Both the position numbers and the translations under genes were made by a program. From Zhengitettix transpicula (Eukaryota; Arthropoda; Insecta; Orthoptera; Tetrigidae): a stretch of 64,000 nucleotides of DNA. Location: assembly GCA_037074705.1 (NCBI GenBank), contig CM073590.1:114100100-114164099 (forward strand), in the 5' to 3' direction. Position 1 is the stretch's first letter. Each line of letters opens with the position of its first letter. This document shows, piece by piece, positions 49,711 through 62,589 of the stretch. The notes below the pieces were generated by a model, which was not told where the DNA came from, ran no database searches, and saw nothing but the letters and a program-made list of their open reading frames with translations.

Positions 49711-50424
49711 TGTCTGTATTTGGGTATCTTTCTTGTTATTAATTTTCAGTACAGACGTAAATTTTTCATGTCAAATCAAGAGTTCACAGCCACATATGAT
49801 CATTTTGAATGTAGTTGTCATTAAATTATCCATCGGCCGGATCTGATTCATCAAATGAATCTTGCCTAAAACAATTTTAGATTTATTATTCTAGAAGAGC
49901 GAATGATAATGTTTTGGGATTTAGTTGTTATTAAATTGTCCATCAGCCTGTTTTGATTCTTCAAATAAATAATGCGCAAAGAAATTTTAGATTATTATTA
50001 TTTTTTAAGAAAATAAATTCTTTCAATCAAACTCAGCTCGAAAGGCTATAAAAGATTCGGATATAAAAATTTCATTTTCCCGGTCTGTCCAGATTTCTCT
50101 ATCGTATTCTGTTAAAATATTATTCAATTAAATTGGTCTGTAACAGAGGTATAAAAATTCATTTCTTCTCCACATCATCGACTTTTCCTCGTCATAGTTA
50201 CTTACACAATAGTATTTTAGAACTTGTATTTTCCTAGAATCGTCCAATTAATCGCACTAGTTTTTAATCAGTATGTCTTTAACGAAAATAAACCGCCTTA
50301 GGTTGATTCCATTTTAATGCAAAATTGTATTTCTTATAAATTTTATCTATTCTATTCTACTTGATTATTGGATTGTCTATTTACGTACTAGGCAACAGTG
50401 TTAATCATTTCTTTTTTTTACTAC
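49711..50424. other. AT-rich intergenic, nothing supported
   Basis: Contains two loosely similar segments near 49805-49865 and 49915-49985 ('ttgttattaaattgtccatc' type), an old local duplication. No coding signal. Confidence 0.45.
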
Positions 50425-50756
50425 TTAACCAAGAAATACACAAAATGCTGTATCAGTAATTTCAGTCATATCGTACTTCACCTGTTCTAATTCTTTTGGA
50501 TTGATAATTCTTAATGTCACCTGTTTTAAATTGTTGACCTCTTTGCCACGGCGGGCAGTGAAGAAAATAGCAATCCGTCTCTTGACCAACTTGGATTTTT
50601 CTGTGGCTTCTTTTAATTTCTTCGTGGAAAAGGTAAAATTGAATCTCAACACATGGTTTTTAAAAATCAGAGCGTACTGAACACGTAATGTATTGATGCT
50701 GTCTAAGCATTCTTCTGCTTTATAGCTTAATTTCTTAGCGAATGGGAACTTATTTT
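50425..50756 (-). CDS. Possible terminal exon, unknown protein
   Basis: On minus, after an ATATCAG acceptor (50757-50759), 109 codons stay open to the TAA stop: NKFPFAKKLSYKAEECLDS..., HVLRFNFTFSTKKLKEATEK..., NNLKQVTLRIINPKELEQV... It is lysine- and glutamate-rich with normal hydrophobic spacing and no stops, unlike nearby chance frames. Its entry phase (two bases of a codon) matches the exit phase of the possible exon at 51330-51485. No family recognised. Confidence 0.4.
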
Positions 50757-50943
50757 CTGATATTATTGTAAATACGTTGACAATAAATTATTAAATTCTT
50801 CTATTAAATCACGTGACTTGTGAAGGAGATTCAGTTTAAAAAAATTTATATTCTTATTACGTTATTTATATACGTATAATTTTTTTTGTGATTTCGTTAA
50901 CTATCAAAACGGGTCTCGAAAAATATGTTATGGGACAAGTGAC

Positions 50944-51153
50944 GTGTCAACGACGGGTTTTATGACAACATCTGATTGTTTGACTCTAAACATTTCCTGG
51001 GAGGCACTAGGAGCAGAAAGAGAGGTTTCTGTTGGAAAAATAATAGCAAAATCTGGAAAACTTATTTGCTATCCCCATATAAGTGTTTTTCAAGTGGTCA
51101 GTAATCTTAGTCCCCATTCTGACGTGATTGTCAAAATAGATTTAGCGAATTAA
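50944..51153 (+). CDS. Possible hotdog thioesterase-like fragment
   Basis: A 69-codon frame reads SDCLTLNISWEALGAEREVS..., KIIAKSGKLICYPHISVF... This resembles the beta-strand region of ACOT13-like hotdog thioesterases (pattern VSVDLNISYLxxAxxGExVxV...VLKxGKxLAFxxVxI). The N-terminal helix and the final GTHTK-like motif are absent, and the last 20 codons look unrelated. It may be one exon or a relic; it lies in the putative intron of the opposite-strand gene. Confidence 0.35.
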   Translation: MSTTGFMTTSDCLTLNISWEALGAEREVSVGKIIAKSGKLICYPHISVFQVVSNLSPHSDVIVKIDLAN

Positions 51154-51329
51154 AGTCTAGAAAAAGTTTTAAGAACATGAATTTTGTCTCTCCCTAAACG
51201 CAAATATGATAATATATGCTGTAACTTGGTATCTGAATTGAACACTTCAAAATAAAGTGGGATATATATATCATATAAAAAGAATTAAAAATAAAATAAG
51301 GCGCTTGAAAAGCTACGTGCTCGTCATAC

Positions 51330-51485
51330 CTCGGAATGCAATTCTGTGCCGGCACAATATGAGACTTTCCACCCCCAAAGAGGTTAATCGTAAACATGTG
51401 CGGTGTTGTGTAAAAATTGAATTCGGTAAAGCCAACCTTAATAGTCCGTATAAGGTGTATTCCCGTAGATGCTCATCGTCAATAT
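51330..51485 (-). CDS. Possible internal exon, unknown protein
   Basis: A 156-nt minus segment has a strong acceptor (TTTACCTTTCTCTCAG at 51486) and a donor (CCGAG|GTATGA at 51330/51329). It encodes IDDEHLREYTLYGLLRLALP..., THRTCL-like and SLGVESLILCRHRIAF. The phase (ends with one base of a codon) fits the exon starting at 50756, giving a 573-bp intron. No family recognised, and no further exons were found upstream. Confidence 0.4.
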
Positions 51486-52030
51486 CTGAGAGAAAGGTAA
51501 AACAAAGTGAACAATAATTGTAATGACATTCAGTATCTGAACAAAACGAGGTAGAGAAGAAATTTAAATTGCGATTGATCAAACAATTATCTTTGCATCT
51601 TTCTATATCATTACTTTATTCGAATATATTTCTTTGCTGACTTATATTTGAAAAAAATATAATACTGGGGTGTCTCAATTTATTTGAAAATAAAAGGCTC
51701 CAAATCACTATAATAATAATATCACTTGCGAGCACTGATCGTCACACATCTCTTTTCTATTGATACACATATACAATTCTATTCATGTAGAAATATTACA
51801 ATACATTTTCATCTTCCGTTTCAAAGACACTTAAGAATGGCTCATCTTCGAAAAAGTATTTTTTTGGTAAGAACATTTTTTTTATAACTATAAATAATTT
51901 TTCAAATATTTTAAAATATTATCGTCATTTCAAGATAAAATTCCTGCTGGTCAACAAATACTTACGATCCCTGTGAACAATTAAATATTATTAATATGGA
52001 GAAATACAGAAATACAGAGAAAATAAGTGA
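51486..52030. other. AT-rich intergenic, nothing supported
   Basis: No ORF or repeat that I can support. Upstream exons of the minus-strand possible gene were looked for here without success. Confidence 0.4.
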
Positions 52031-52700
52031 TAACATAAGTATCAAACAACGTTTCTGGGATCCTAGTCCCTTTCTTCGGGTGCTAAGAAGAGCCTAGAGC
52101 GACACAACTGCACTCGTCAGTTGACAAAACTCAAAAGCGAAGAAATCGCACGACAATGGGAAAACAGAAGGGTTAACGTATCAATAAGGGAGCCGGCAAT
52201 GGGAAAGCAAAAGTCTTTGCGTAATAATACGCTCGTAGCAATTGTATATCAGAGATGCTTCACATGAAATCAATCATCACACTATGGAATTGTACCTGGT
52301 GACATTGTCTAAAATCTTAGCATTTTGCCAACCAAATGTTTGTTTAGAATTGATTATATGTTTGGAGACTACAGATTGTTTATCGTTGGGAAATTTGATA
52401 TTAGACATGTGTTCCTTGATACGGGTATTAAGGGAACGTTTTGTTTGCCCTATGTTGCAGGAATTACAATTAGAGTAAGAGATTTTGTAACCTACACAAT
52501 GTTTTCTGTAGGTGTCAAGTGAGTCCTTGTGGTTTTTAATCAAGTAGGAAAGAATAAAAGTAGATCTGTAAATGAAGGATATTTGATATTGTTGAAAAAT
52601 TTGGACGAATTTGTGATGTAGAAATTTGTAATAAGAGAGAACGAGAATAAATTATTCTATCCGATATTTTCTAAGCATCTTTGATGAATTAAGAGGACAT
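52031..52700 (-). mobile_element. Penelope-like element fragment (GIY-YIG endonuclease end)
   Basis: Minus frame 52543-52277 reads ...RKHCVGYKISYSNCNSC-NIGQTKRSLNTRIKEH...SVVSKH...TFGWQNAKILD. This is the GIY-YIG endonuclease of Penelope-like elements, including the conserved IGQTKR...R.KEH box. The second GIY-YIG tyrosine position reads N (NIG). The upstream RT part is not recognisable. Downstream, at 52079-52051, CCGAAGA, a GGGA/TCCC stem and GAAACG form a hammerhead-like core, as expected for the terminal repeat of such elements. Confidence 0.75.
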
Positions 52701-53400
52701 GTTACTCATTATAGTATTATAGTTAGAGGATGAAGGGGTCTAAACGAGCGACTTAGAGGAATTTTTGTAATAACTTTATAAATTCATATATACTGAAATT
52801 GCTGTTGTTCGAATACTGGTTGAGTTTTTTCTCCCAATTTAATTTTATCATCGTATTTCTTGAAACAGATATTGTCACTGAAATAAACCCATAAATATAA
52901 AAAATCGTCGATCGGGTTAGAGAATGTGAGGCAATAACATTGAACGGAATTATCCTACTTTATAAGTAAGGCGTCGAGGGTGAATGCGGGAAATGAGAGA
53001 GATATTTGTGAGAAAAATAGCTTGCGGATTTGAGGAAAAGGCTATTCGATGTGAGTAGGATAGACCGAAAAGAGGTCGTCAGGTTTATTTCAGGCGGTAT
53101 TACCCTCGCGATAAGTCGGTGGTTCTACCCGACAGTTTCTTTGTCACACAAAGTGAAGAAAACCTGAGAAATAGATTTTCCATATTCGTATTATTAGCGA
53201 GGAATAATATTTCAAATAAATTTGTTCATTCACGAAAGAGGAAAAACACAGTTCAGGTGCTCTGACGAGGGAGAATAGGATAAATACTGTAGGAATACTG
53301 GAAGACGAATGCAGTTTGAAACACTAATAGGAATTTCTGCTGTTACCGATTAAATCCTAGCAGTTTGTGTCGAAGGTGTTACCAAGAAAAATATACTTTA
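52701..53400. other. Degenerate sequence, nothing recognised
   Basis: Slightly GC-richer between 52980 and 53140 but with no open frame of note. It may hide decayed Penelope-like RT sequence. Confidence 0.35.
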
Positions 53401-53689
53401 CAAAAATTTTATAATAATTTGTACAATATTTGTGGTTAGAAGTTCAACAAAGGCTGATGAAGGGCGCTTACAACCTGCTGCGTTTTTGTCAGTCCTCCAA
53501 GGAGATAAATATGTCTTTGAAGGCAACAAAGTATCATTGTTCCAGGTAGTAAAGCACACTTTCCCTTGTTGAAACAAGAGTTGTTTGAGGAGTTTTCTGG
53601 TTGAAATTATATAAATTATTACCGGAAGGATGTTCCTGCACTTCGTTATTAAATCCCTCAATTTTCCTTCGGTTTTGTGGTCAGGTGCA

Positions 53690-54300
53690 CAGTCGGGCGT
53701 GTTTTCAAGAGTTTTTTCGTAGTTTCGTTAGTCGATAAGAATTTTACCTTTTTTAAGATAGCTGATCATCAGAAGTCCTTTCGCATGCCCAATAAAAATC
53801 CCACGACATGACCTCTCCCGCCAATGGCACCATCTTTGCCTCCTTCGGAAGCTAAGGTCCAACTTCTATCCACTTTATGGACTTTTGTTAGATTCTGGTG
53901 TGTGTAACAGTAAATCAATGTTAGAAGTCGACGTAGTGAATCATTCTTGTGTTACGTAAAACGCGCCAATCACTGATTGGAAAGTGTAGTACGAATACGT
54001 TTATGGTCCGAAGAGAACATACTCTGTAGCCATGCTACTAAAACGTCTTTCAAGTGCAATTACTTGAGTAAAATTGTACCATTGTATTATTTGCGTATCG
54101 CTAAAGTATTTACAGTTTCACGCACCTTCGTGAATAATCTCCGATAATATTATCGTGAATTTTTTTAATAATATTTCAAGTGTTGTTACACTTTTCGGAC
54201 GTCTTCATGTATAGCATCTTTGACGCTTTCACGGCAACGTTTAAACTCGGCGACTCATTTCTTAACGGTGGAAATGGAAAGAGAAGTTAAAGATACAGGT
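53690..54300 (-). pseudogene. Mariner-like transposase relic
   Basis: Reading the minus strand through several stops gives the mariner order. The pieces are STVKK-VAEFKRCRESVKD (near 54260), an ERVHHIL-type region, LHLKDVLVAWLQSMFSSDHKR (near 54000-54060), TLSNQ-LARF, a Y-Y-T-like catalytic-region piece, ASEGGKDGAIGGRGH (near 53830) and a weak ISYLKKGKILID tail. Multiple stops and at least two frameshifts are present. The C-terminal part may extend to about 53400 in a very decayed state. Terminal inverted repeats were not identified. Confidence 0.65.
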
Positions 54301-55300
54301 TTATATATTGCAATTTAAATTTCTTATCTGACACGTGTTGATGGATCTTGTCTGCCCTTATTTTTTTCAGTATGGATTAGATTACCAGATTAGTTCATGA
54401 TTCATGACGGATGAACTGGCAGATATCCACCAGACAAGACAACTTTTAGGTACTAACTCTTACAGATCAACTGCTTACCCTGTCCGCGGTCTCTGCCCTA
54501 AACTATGGAGCATTTATTCTCGAGACGAGACACGATCTCGCTACTTCACAAGTATCAACTTTTTTCTCCAAATCCTTAGTAACTTCTAGCACTAATAACT
54601 AATTGATACTGGTAATATATAACACAATGTTTGCAAAACAATAATTACTTTTTGAATTTAACTTCATTCTACGATGTCTTGCACGTTAAACAATGTGAAG
54701 ATTAGACCATCCTTCCAATTTCCCAGAGTTGGCTACCTCGCTGGTCAACGTTATTTGTTCGATCAAGTAATGATTGCGGCTGTAGACAGGGATTTTACAT
54801 AACTTCCAGCTGAACAGTGCAGACACGGGTTAACGGTTCTGAAACACCGCTGAGTGAAACATATTAATATTAAAGGATATTATGTTGAAAAATAAAACTT
54901 TTGAAAACCCAAGAAACTCTTCAAATTTAATTTCACAACCATAATCTCCGTCACAGCATCAGTGAAACAAATCATTACATAAGTTCGACACTCTGGTTTA
55001 GTATCTTATAATCCTTGAAAGTGTAATATGATAAAAAAAACAATTTAAATAAATATAATGATACGACGAATTGTTTTCCTATATTAAAAAATTGAATGAG
55101 AAAAATTCGACTAATTAATCTCAAGAATTCTAAATATACAAGAACTTGATATTCAGACACCAATTTCCCCTTGATAGTTTTTACGAACTTATAAGTGAGT
55201 AAAATTATTATAAAACTGAATAAACGCAAAATCCTTTCGCACTATAATTAGCCAAAATTATCAGAAATATAGTTTAATTTAATAAAAACATTAATAATTT
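54301..55300. other. AT-rich intergenic, nothing supported
   Basis: A 61-codon plus frame at 54404-54589 and an 84-codon minus frame at 54975-55229 have no domain-like content. The latter is hydrophobic through AT-rich codons. Confidence 0.4.
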
Positions 55301-55345
55301 AACAATTGGTACGACGTCTCGTTCATACTGGAACATTTTCAGGTG
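55301..55345 (-). other. Decayed Penelope-type hammerhead-like core
   Basis: Minus reads CACCTGAAAATGTTCC, then AGTATGAACGAGACGTCG. It differs from a CTGAAGA...GAAACGTCG core by single changes in each conserved block. Confidence 0.25.
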
Positions 55346-57828
55346 CTAATGTAAATATTTTGAATATATAAAGATTGAAAGAGAAAAGTATCGTATAACC
55401 ACGACATTTATAATACAATTATTTGAAAATATATTGAACATTGATTATAATTTATTTTTTGAAATATCAATAAGTAATTAGAATCTTTTGGGGCAATATT
55501 TTAAAAGTGTATACTTTAGCAACACATTTTAGCAGAAATACTGTTGTATACGCAATGAATTTAAGCGTTTTGTTGATATTTATAATTTACAACAAACTTT
55601 TTATATAATAAATTTTAAATATATATATAATAAAAAGTAATCATAAATTTATTGAAATGATTCTTATCACTTTTTACATTAACAGCTGAATAAATAAATC
55701 TAACATACAATCCCTCAAAATTCCTGAATAATATTTACATTCTTCATCTAAAATGTTTGCATTTTGCCAATATAAATTACGATTATTTAAAAAATATGTT
55801 TGGATACGACTGATTAGTTTTGAACGTTAAATATCAATCAATCAATTAATCTAGCAAGCAATAAAAAATATTTTACGTTCATTTTTAAATAACGGTTAAT
55901 TTGGCATATAAAACAAGCAGTGAAATCTAATCAATTAATTTGGTAAATAACATATTTCTTAAAATGTTTTGCCTCTAATATTTTTGACTTAGTTGAAATT
56001 ATTGGTATATTTAAAAATAACACGAATACCGCAATTATCAAACAGTCGGTAAGTTATATTGAATGTTTTCGTAGTGTCTTTCAACCCTCACATACTTTCG
56101 AAGAGTATAAATTCATATTATATGTTTTAAATTAAATCCACATCGCTACAAATCCCGGATCTCTCTCCATGTACGATCAAAGACAATGTACCATCAGCGC
56201 ATGAAAAATTACTTGTCGAGAAGTAGCAAGAGAACGGAAGTTTGTTCAGACACTAAGGCGAAACCAAATGATTAAAGAAACCTAATAAAAGTTTACAAAG
56301 ACGTTAAAAGACAAAAAGGTGTTAAATAATTTATAAAAGTTCATATATATTGTAATACTAATTAGAGGCTATTAATTATTTTGATAATTGGATATTTATG
56401 GTGGATAATTTGTAACAATCTGTCCAATCAATAATCCAGAAGGATTAGCAGTTTCCATTTTCCAGAGGAGAGATCCGAAAGTTACGACCGTGTTTTTGTT
56501 TAATCAAATGTAAATTCAATAATTCATGGCCATTTTAATGTGAATTGTGAGGTGAGCCCGCGCCAAAAGTTTAAGCCTGGTACCAGCAGATGTTTTTTAA
56601 GTACAATGAAATTTGATCTAATTTTGTAAACGAAAACTAAAGACAAGTCGTCAGATTTCGATTTTACGTTTATTTGATTGTTTAACTTCTTAGGTTGTAA
56701 AGGAATTTGATTGTTTAACGTAAATATAAAGGTTGTTTCTTCACTTAGAAGGCCCAGATAAATGACCCTGAGAAAAGAGTTGTAAAATTTATAAAATTTA
56801 AAAGTCTTTAAATGTAAATAATCTCATTTAAAAAGGTTGTAATTTCACCTGAATAAAAGTAAATTGTCTTGTAAAGTTTTAAAGAATGTCGTAATTATTT
56901 TGAAATCCTTCTCTTTAAATTAATTAAATGTAATTAATTCATCAACCAGCCATGGGATTCAAATAATTAATTAATCTTTTGCTTATTAAATTGTATAATT
57001 AATTAATCCCATTATGTTTATTACAATATATAGTCAATGCATGCGAAAGCAGTAGAATGTCGAAATTTTGTGTGTAGTCTTCTTTCCCGACAATTGTAAA
57101 TGAATCTGATAATAAATATCTACGTCTAATCTGTAACCGTACTTGGCGCATTCCTTCCATTTTATGAAAACCTTAGCACTACATTGAATAATAATTTCGA
57201 ATGTGCCATGAAAACACCTGTTAGTGTATAAAAGAAAAATAAACTTTAGCAGATAAACAATGGTGGTTACATAAAAATTATTGCAGAGATAAGGAATTAT
57301 TCCCCTTTGAAGATGTTAATATTGCGCTGCAATCGTATACTCCCAACGCACACTTATAAATTTTTTATAACGCTATATATGTCCACGTTTACAGAGATTA
57401 AATTTATTTCTATATTTCTAAGGTTCTTCGAGGCGAAGAATTTAGGGCACTTTACTTTCAGTTTGCTCTTAATTTCTAAACCAGTATATATCACTATTTA
57501 TATGTTATAAATGGCTGAGACTAGGCAAGGTCACTTTTTCTCGAATATTTCAATTAAAAATCCATTCTAAATTTAAATGTTTATTGTGCTTTAAAGAGTC
57601 AAATAACACACATTAACTGTTAAATCATTTTATTAACGGTAAATGTTAAAACAGATCAAAATTATAATTGTCTCAACTGTATCTGTTAAATGTTTTAAAT
57701 GATATGATATGCACATCTAAATTTCGTTATTTTTAGCGTAAGACGATTTTATAATGTAATATTCCTCCTTTACACAATATTTGCAATTTATTTGTCGTTT
57801 TTATATTCTTCCTAAGCATTGTATGTAC

Positions 57829-57874
<46 letters not shown>

Positions 57875-60800
57875 GTAGTTTATTTGTTTCCGTATGTTCT
57901 ATACTTAATTTTAATAATGCGAAATTACTTTTTTATTCTTTAAGAAAAAATAATTTAAACGGATAATTTATTGGTCACGAAAAGGCCAAATAATATTTTT
58001 CTTTTTAAGAGCAATGTATCGTGAATGATACGGAGTAAATTACACGATAACTTAATTCCATATATACATATATAATAGTTCTTCTGAACAGTCTTGGGGA
58101 AATAATATGCATGTTGATATACATATTTCTGAGCACTTTGAATCTTATTTTACAAAAAACTAGGAAAATAATGTCTAGAAAAACTTATCTCTCATCCTTT
58201 ATTGTTGTACTGTAAAGATCTGACACGTTCTACGACACCCAATTAAGGAGTGCGAACAAACAACGTAAATAAATGTGCATTTCGGAACGTATAGAAACTT
58301 GAAAATTCGTAACAAGGTTTTTATACATTTAATATGCCAAATAGGATTTATTTAATATAAAAGATTGGTGTAATTGAATTTTAGAAATTCTTTAATCGGA
58401 TTAAAAATTTCATTGTTAAGTTTAATAATTTTCCCTAATGTTTTTAATCAAGATCAACTTAGTTGAAATGCTAATTATTAATGTTCAATAATTTTAATTT
58501 ACAATTTTGAAGAACATTCCGCAATTTATACTAATCATCTTTATAAAGAAATTTTTTCAGAAATATTTATATTTTAACAAGGATCTCACATGTACAATTT
58601 TAAAAATTTTGTAAGTTAAATAAGTTATAAATTTGATAACTTTAAAAGGGAACCATTAATTTTCAATATATGGAATCGCCGTTGAAATGAAAATGTTTCT
58701 GATGTCTATGGTAAATTGCCGAAAGCTCCGCAAAATTCTAAATTAAAGTTTTATAAATGAATAACAAGTTTTCCATTTAAATTGATGGCTGATTTAAATA
58801 ATCGGTGTAATTTTATTAAAAATAACAATTTTTCAATGATCTGTCTTTTAATATAAATTTAAATTTATATTACTGAATAACTTTTCTATTTTCTTTAACG
58901 AACCTGTGTATCTTATTTTACATAGTAGGATCTTAATAAAATAAGCTATTCGTGACACAAGTCTATGTTTTGTAAATTCTATGCAGACCTTCTGCTTCTT
59001 GTCTGATATCCAATTATAAACATATTCCTCTTTAATAGCCTTGTTTTTTTGTATATCGGAAACAAATCGTGTTCCACATTAACTCACAAGTAACAATTTT
59101 CCTTCGTATTTTATAACGAGAAAAGAATGTCCTTCTTAAACTTGATCAAAAACAATGTAAAAAATCAAGCCTCTAAATATTTATGTGGAACTGATTATTC
59201 CAAAAATTACCACGAGTATGCCAGAGTTTATGTTTCTAAGCTTTTAATTTTTCAAAGAATATCTGTTTTAAACTAATATAAAAATGACGTTAAATGGATT
59301 CGTAGCTGGAATCAAAACGGTAATGTAACAGACTTTAGATAGTCTAATTAATAACGATCACATTTTACTGAGAAAAATAGTATTGACTCCAAGAATCTGT
59401 CAGACGGAATACCTGAGACTTATTCAGACCCTTAATTCCACCATCACGCATTCCTCAGTCAGTAAAGACGTTAAGTAAAATTTTAAAGAAGACCTCAAAT
59501 TCAGAAGAGTATTGAGAGGTGTTTTATCGGCGGAGCTTTTCAGCATTAGCTCGAAAACGATGACGGACAATGCACTGAAAATCTTAATCACATAGACTGA
59601 GCATTTAGAATCTCACAGCAGGGTAATGGAAATTCAGATATGATCAATTAACAAAAGTTAGTGTCGCCCTTTGATATCGGAACAGAATAGGGCGAAGACG
59701 AAAATTTTTTCTATTGGATTAAAAAGTTCATATTATTTACCAGACAAGAACAAATGGTGGTGATGATTACGATTACTTAAGGGAAGAGGATTGATTTAAC
59801 TATAATATATACATAAACAAATTATATATCCAAATAGGAAATGTTAATATTGATTTTATAGTAATGAAATTAATATTAAAATTACGTGGCTTAATTATTG
59901 TTCCAATGCATCAGTTGACAAGAAATTTTAGCTGTGCCAAAATAATATATATTTGTAAAAAATATTTAATCACACTATGATATATATACTCTGTTTGTGC
60001 GACAAATGCTACAGAATAAAAATAGAACAGTGGGCTGAGGAGACTTTGACTCTCTCCTATTCCGACGAAAATGTTTCCCAAAGAAATTAAACAGGCCAGT
60101 TTGCCTTTTATCCGTTAACATCTAAATGCCTCAGCGTAATATGCATTCAGTACACTGGATTCTTGGATAGAACGACTCCGCGGATGAAAGAGAGGATGGA
60201 TAAGGCAAAATGAAAATGCTAAAAGCCTCTCCGTTCAAAGGTTCCCGGCTTGTGCTGCAAAGTATGCATATTGACGTGCTTGCCTAAAAGACCTTTGACA
60301 GATGCAATGAAAATATTTCCGTAACGGAAAAATATTATCTGTTGTGTTGTTTAGTATATTACTGAATACCTGAGTCATGTAAGACATTAAATAGACTGTT
60401 TTTGATACATGCCAAACTTTTAGACCTTTTATTTACGTCAATAATACGTACTTCGCAATAAATTATTTTCCTAATAACCCACATGTTTCTCGTATATTTT
60501 AAAAAAGGCGTCCAGTATCAATTCAACGTACAACGTAAGAATGATTCTACTGAATGCTGTAATATCGTCATTGGAAATGTTAGAATCCCATTTCCGATAG
60601 TGCGAATAATGTATGTGCTCAGTTGTGTGGCTTTCGTGGTTCGAGTTCGAGAAGTTGACACAAAGACACCATTAGGAGCCTGTGTTGGATAGTAGAATTC
60701 TGTGCTGCTGGTAGCAAGGTAGTAAACAGACCGCAGCTTAGCAGCAAACTGCCAGCTGCGAGTACAAAGCGCTATCCGTACTCAGCGACGTTCAGGACAC

Positions 60801-61060
60801 AAAAAATACGGCTAAAGTCAAAAAGATCGACAAAAGGGTTTTTATAACTCAATTTATTTACAATCTGCAAAAGGGAAATAAGTAATATTTATGTTAACAG
60901 ATATTAATAATAATACAATAGTTTTGTGGAGGAAAGCTCCATTAAGCCCTCTCCATATAATATATATGTTCATCAGGGACAAGATTAGTTTGGATTATAT
61001 TAATATACTAGAATATATCTATACAATTTTTAGTTAGAAGGTAAGTCTGATGGCTTGAGT
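55346..61060. other. Long AT-rich intergenic stretch with (TA)n at 57831-57870
   Basis: A 40-bp TA microsatellite is the only clear repeat. Open frames (plus 57307-57510, plus 57781-57966, plus 60483-60692) show no recognisable content. A GC-richer patch at 60640-60830 with GCTGCTAAGCTGCGG-like sequence on minus could be an LTR or other repeat fragment, but I cannot delimit it. Confidence 0.5.
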
Positions 61061-61078
61061 TTCTTCAGTCTTCTAGGT

Positions 61079-61740
61079 TCACATTAGATTATGGACAAGT
61101 AGGTTTGGGTCTGTCTTTGTACCTTTTGGCGTGGTATCACTTTTCGCTGTTTCAATGCACAGATCATTTAGCAGAACTCTATTAGGTACATACCAGAGTT
61201 CGTAGAGTATTAGTTTTAAACCGCTCAATAATGTCAATATTGGATTTAATGTGGTTCCCCATAATGTCATTCCATAGGTCCATATTGGTTTTAAGGCAAC
61301 TTTGTACACTATTATTCAGGTTTAACTTCGAGTTCCTTCCTTTTTGTCAGTATAAGTGTAGTTTAATGCCCAGTTGTTTTCTCTTGTTAAAGAAAGGTTT
61401 TTCCATGTAAGTCTACGGTCTTGATGTAATCCAAGGTATTCGACAGTTTCGGTGTGATTACTTTGTTGACTACTGAGAGTTACTGTTGGACAGTTGCTCC
61501 TTTTCATCGTGAATGTTATGTGCTGCGATTTTGCTTCATTTACTGGTATTCTCCAGAGTTTGAGACTTTGCTGTATTTTCATTAGGTGTGCATGAAAATA
61601 TCTGGACGCTACTTCAGGTCGCATATGTGATGCTAGAACTGCTGTGTCATCGAAAAAAAGTAACCGTTGTGGTTAGCATTGATGTCGGAAAATCAGCTGT
61701 CTTGTGGGACACCAGAGTATATCGGATGAAGATCAGTAGT
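61079..61740 (-). pseudogene. Jockey-type LINE reverse transcriptase fragment
   Basis: Minus-strand pieces in order are: GVPQDS (conserved GVPQGS, near 61710), FDDTAVLASHM (catalytic FADD region with A replaced, near 61650), WRIPVNEAKSQHITFT, TVEYLGLHQDRRLTWK (typical YLGxxLDRRLTWK), a gap with frameshift, then ALKPIWTYGMTLWGTT and ELWYVPNRVLLNDL. These are hallmarks of the insect Jockey RT C-terminal half. Stops and frameshifts make it inactive, and the 5-prime half is missing. Confidence 0.85.
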
Positions 61741-61829
61741 TGCGTCTTTATACTTAACGAAAAATTTTCTTTCAGTCAAGTAAGATTTCAGGATAAGCTA
61801 TATTTGAGGAGGAAGTGAGGGTAATCCAC

Positions 61830-62170
61830 GGGGAAACCTTGTAGGAGAGATACGAAGGGGCTACCTTTGGGGATGCCTTTTCCTCTCCGTTTTTGAACTA
61901 AGGTTCCCACAGCAAACTCCTCTCCCGCTATCGGAAGGGCGTGGGACAAGTACCCAATGCCCGACCTACCTGATGCAGGTTTTTCTAGGGTTTTCCCTGC
62001 ATTTCTTTAGGCGAATGCCGGGTAGGATCCTTAAAGTATAGCCCGGGGGCCCTAGTTAACCCTTGGCTACCTTCCTCTATCCTTCCGCATCCCCCGTTTC
62101 AGATCCCTTCCTATGCTATTAAAGAGGAGTTGCCACCATGTGAATTACCGTCATGTAGCCTGTTACCCTA
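61830..62170. repeat. GC-rich interspersed-repeat-like block
   Basis: Strikingly GC-rich compared with both flanks, with 'cctgatgcaggtttt', 'tagggttttccctgc' and 'ggcgaatgccgggt' segments. It has no ORF. It resembles the 3-prime part of an insect LINE or SINE that I cannot name with confidence. Confidence 0.4.
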
Positions 62171-62317
62171 AATAAAAAAAGCTTATGAAAATATTTATTT
62201 CAGCTTCTAATGTAATTTACAAAGAGAATAACTTTATGACACAGACTCAGAAGAATAGTGTTGTCAGGAACTTCTAAAATGCGAATGGTCATACTGATTT
62301 GAAGTAATTTAAATAAG

Positions 62318-62525
62318 CTGACTTCCTGTGGTGTAGAGGTCATCGTTACTACGTCACAAAGGTCCAGGGGCTCTAATCCCGGCTAGGGGATGTATGTTTT
62401 TTTTCCATAGTGAGAAACTCCAAGATATTACGTAGTTGTAGTTCCCCGAAAAAGTCAAGTAGAACTGTAATAAGTCGCTAATGCCCTTAACAGTTCATGC
62501 GGCTAATAAATAAATTAAAAAAAAA
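62318..62525 (+). mobile_element. tRNA-derived SINE
   Basis: Box A-like TGGTGTAGAGG at about 62330 and box B-like GGCTCTAATCCC at about 62369 are spaced as in a tRNA gene. A body of about 120 bp follows with an A/T-rich tail (AAATAAATTAAAAAAAAATT). No matching TSD is evident. Box B departs from GGTTCGANTCC at one or two positions, so it is unlikely to be transcribed now. Confidence 0.65.
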
Positions 62526-62589
62526 TTAAATAATGAAAATAATGCATATGAAAAACGCCAGTTTATTAGTCGGAAAACTTACATCATTA

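Noticed and set aside
49613..49846. 77-codon plus frame starting in a cysteine-rich stretch
   Set aside because: The first third overlaps the Penelope-like terminal fragment and the rest is AT-rich noncoding sequence.
62318..62400. A functional tRNA gene
   Set aside because: Box A and box B-like sequences are present, but the cloverleaf cannot be completed and a SINE body with an A-rich tail follows.
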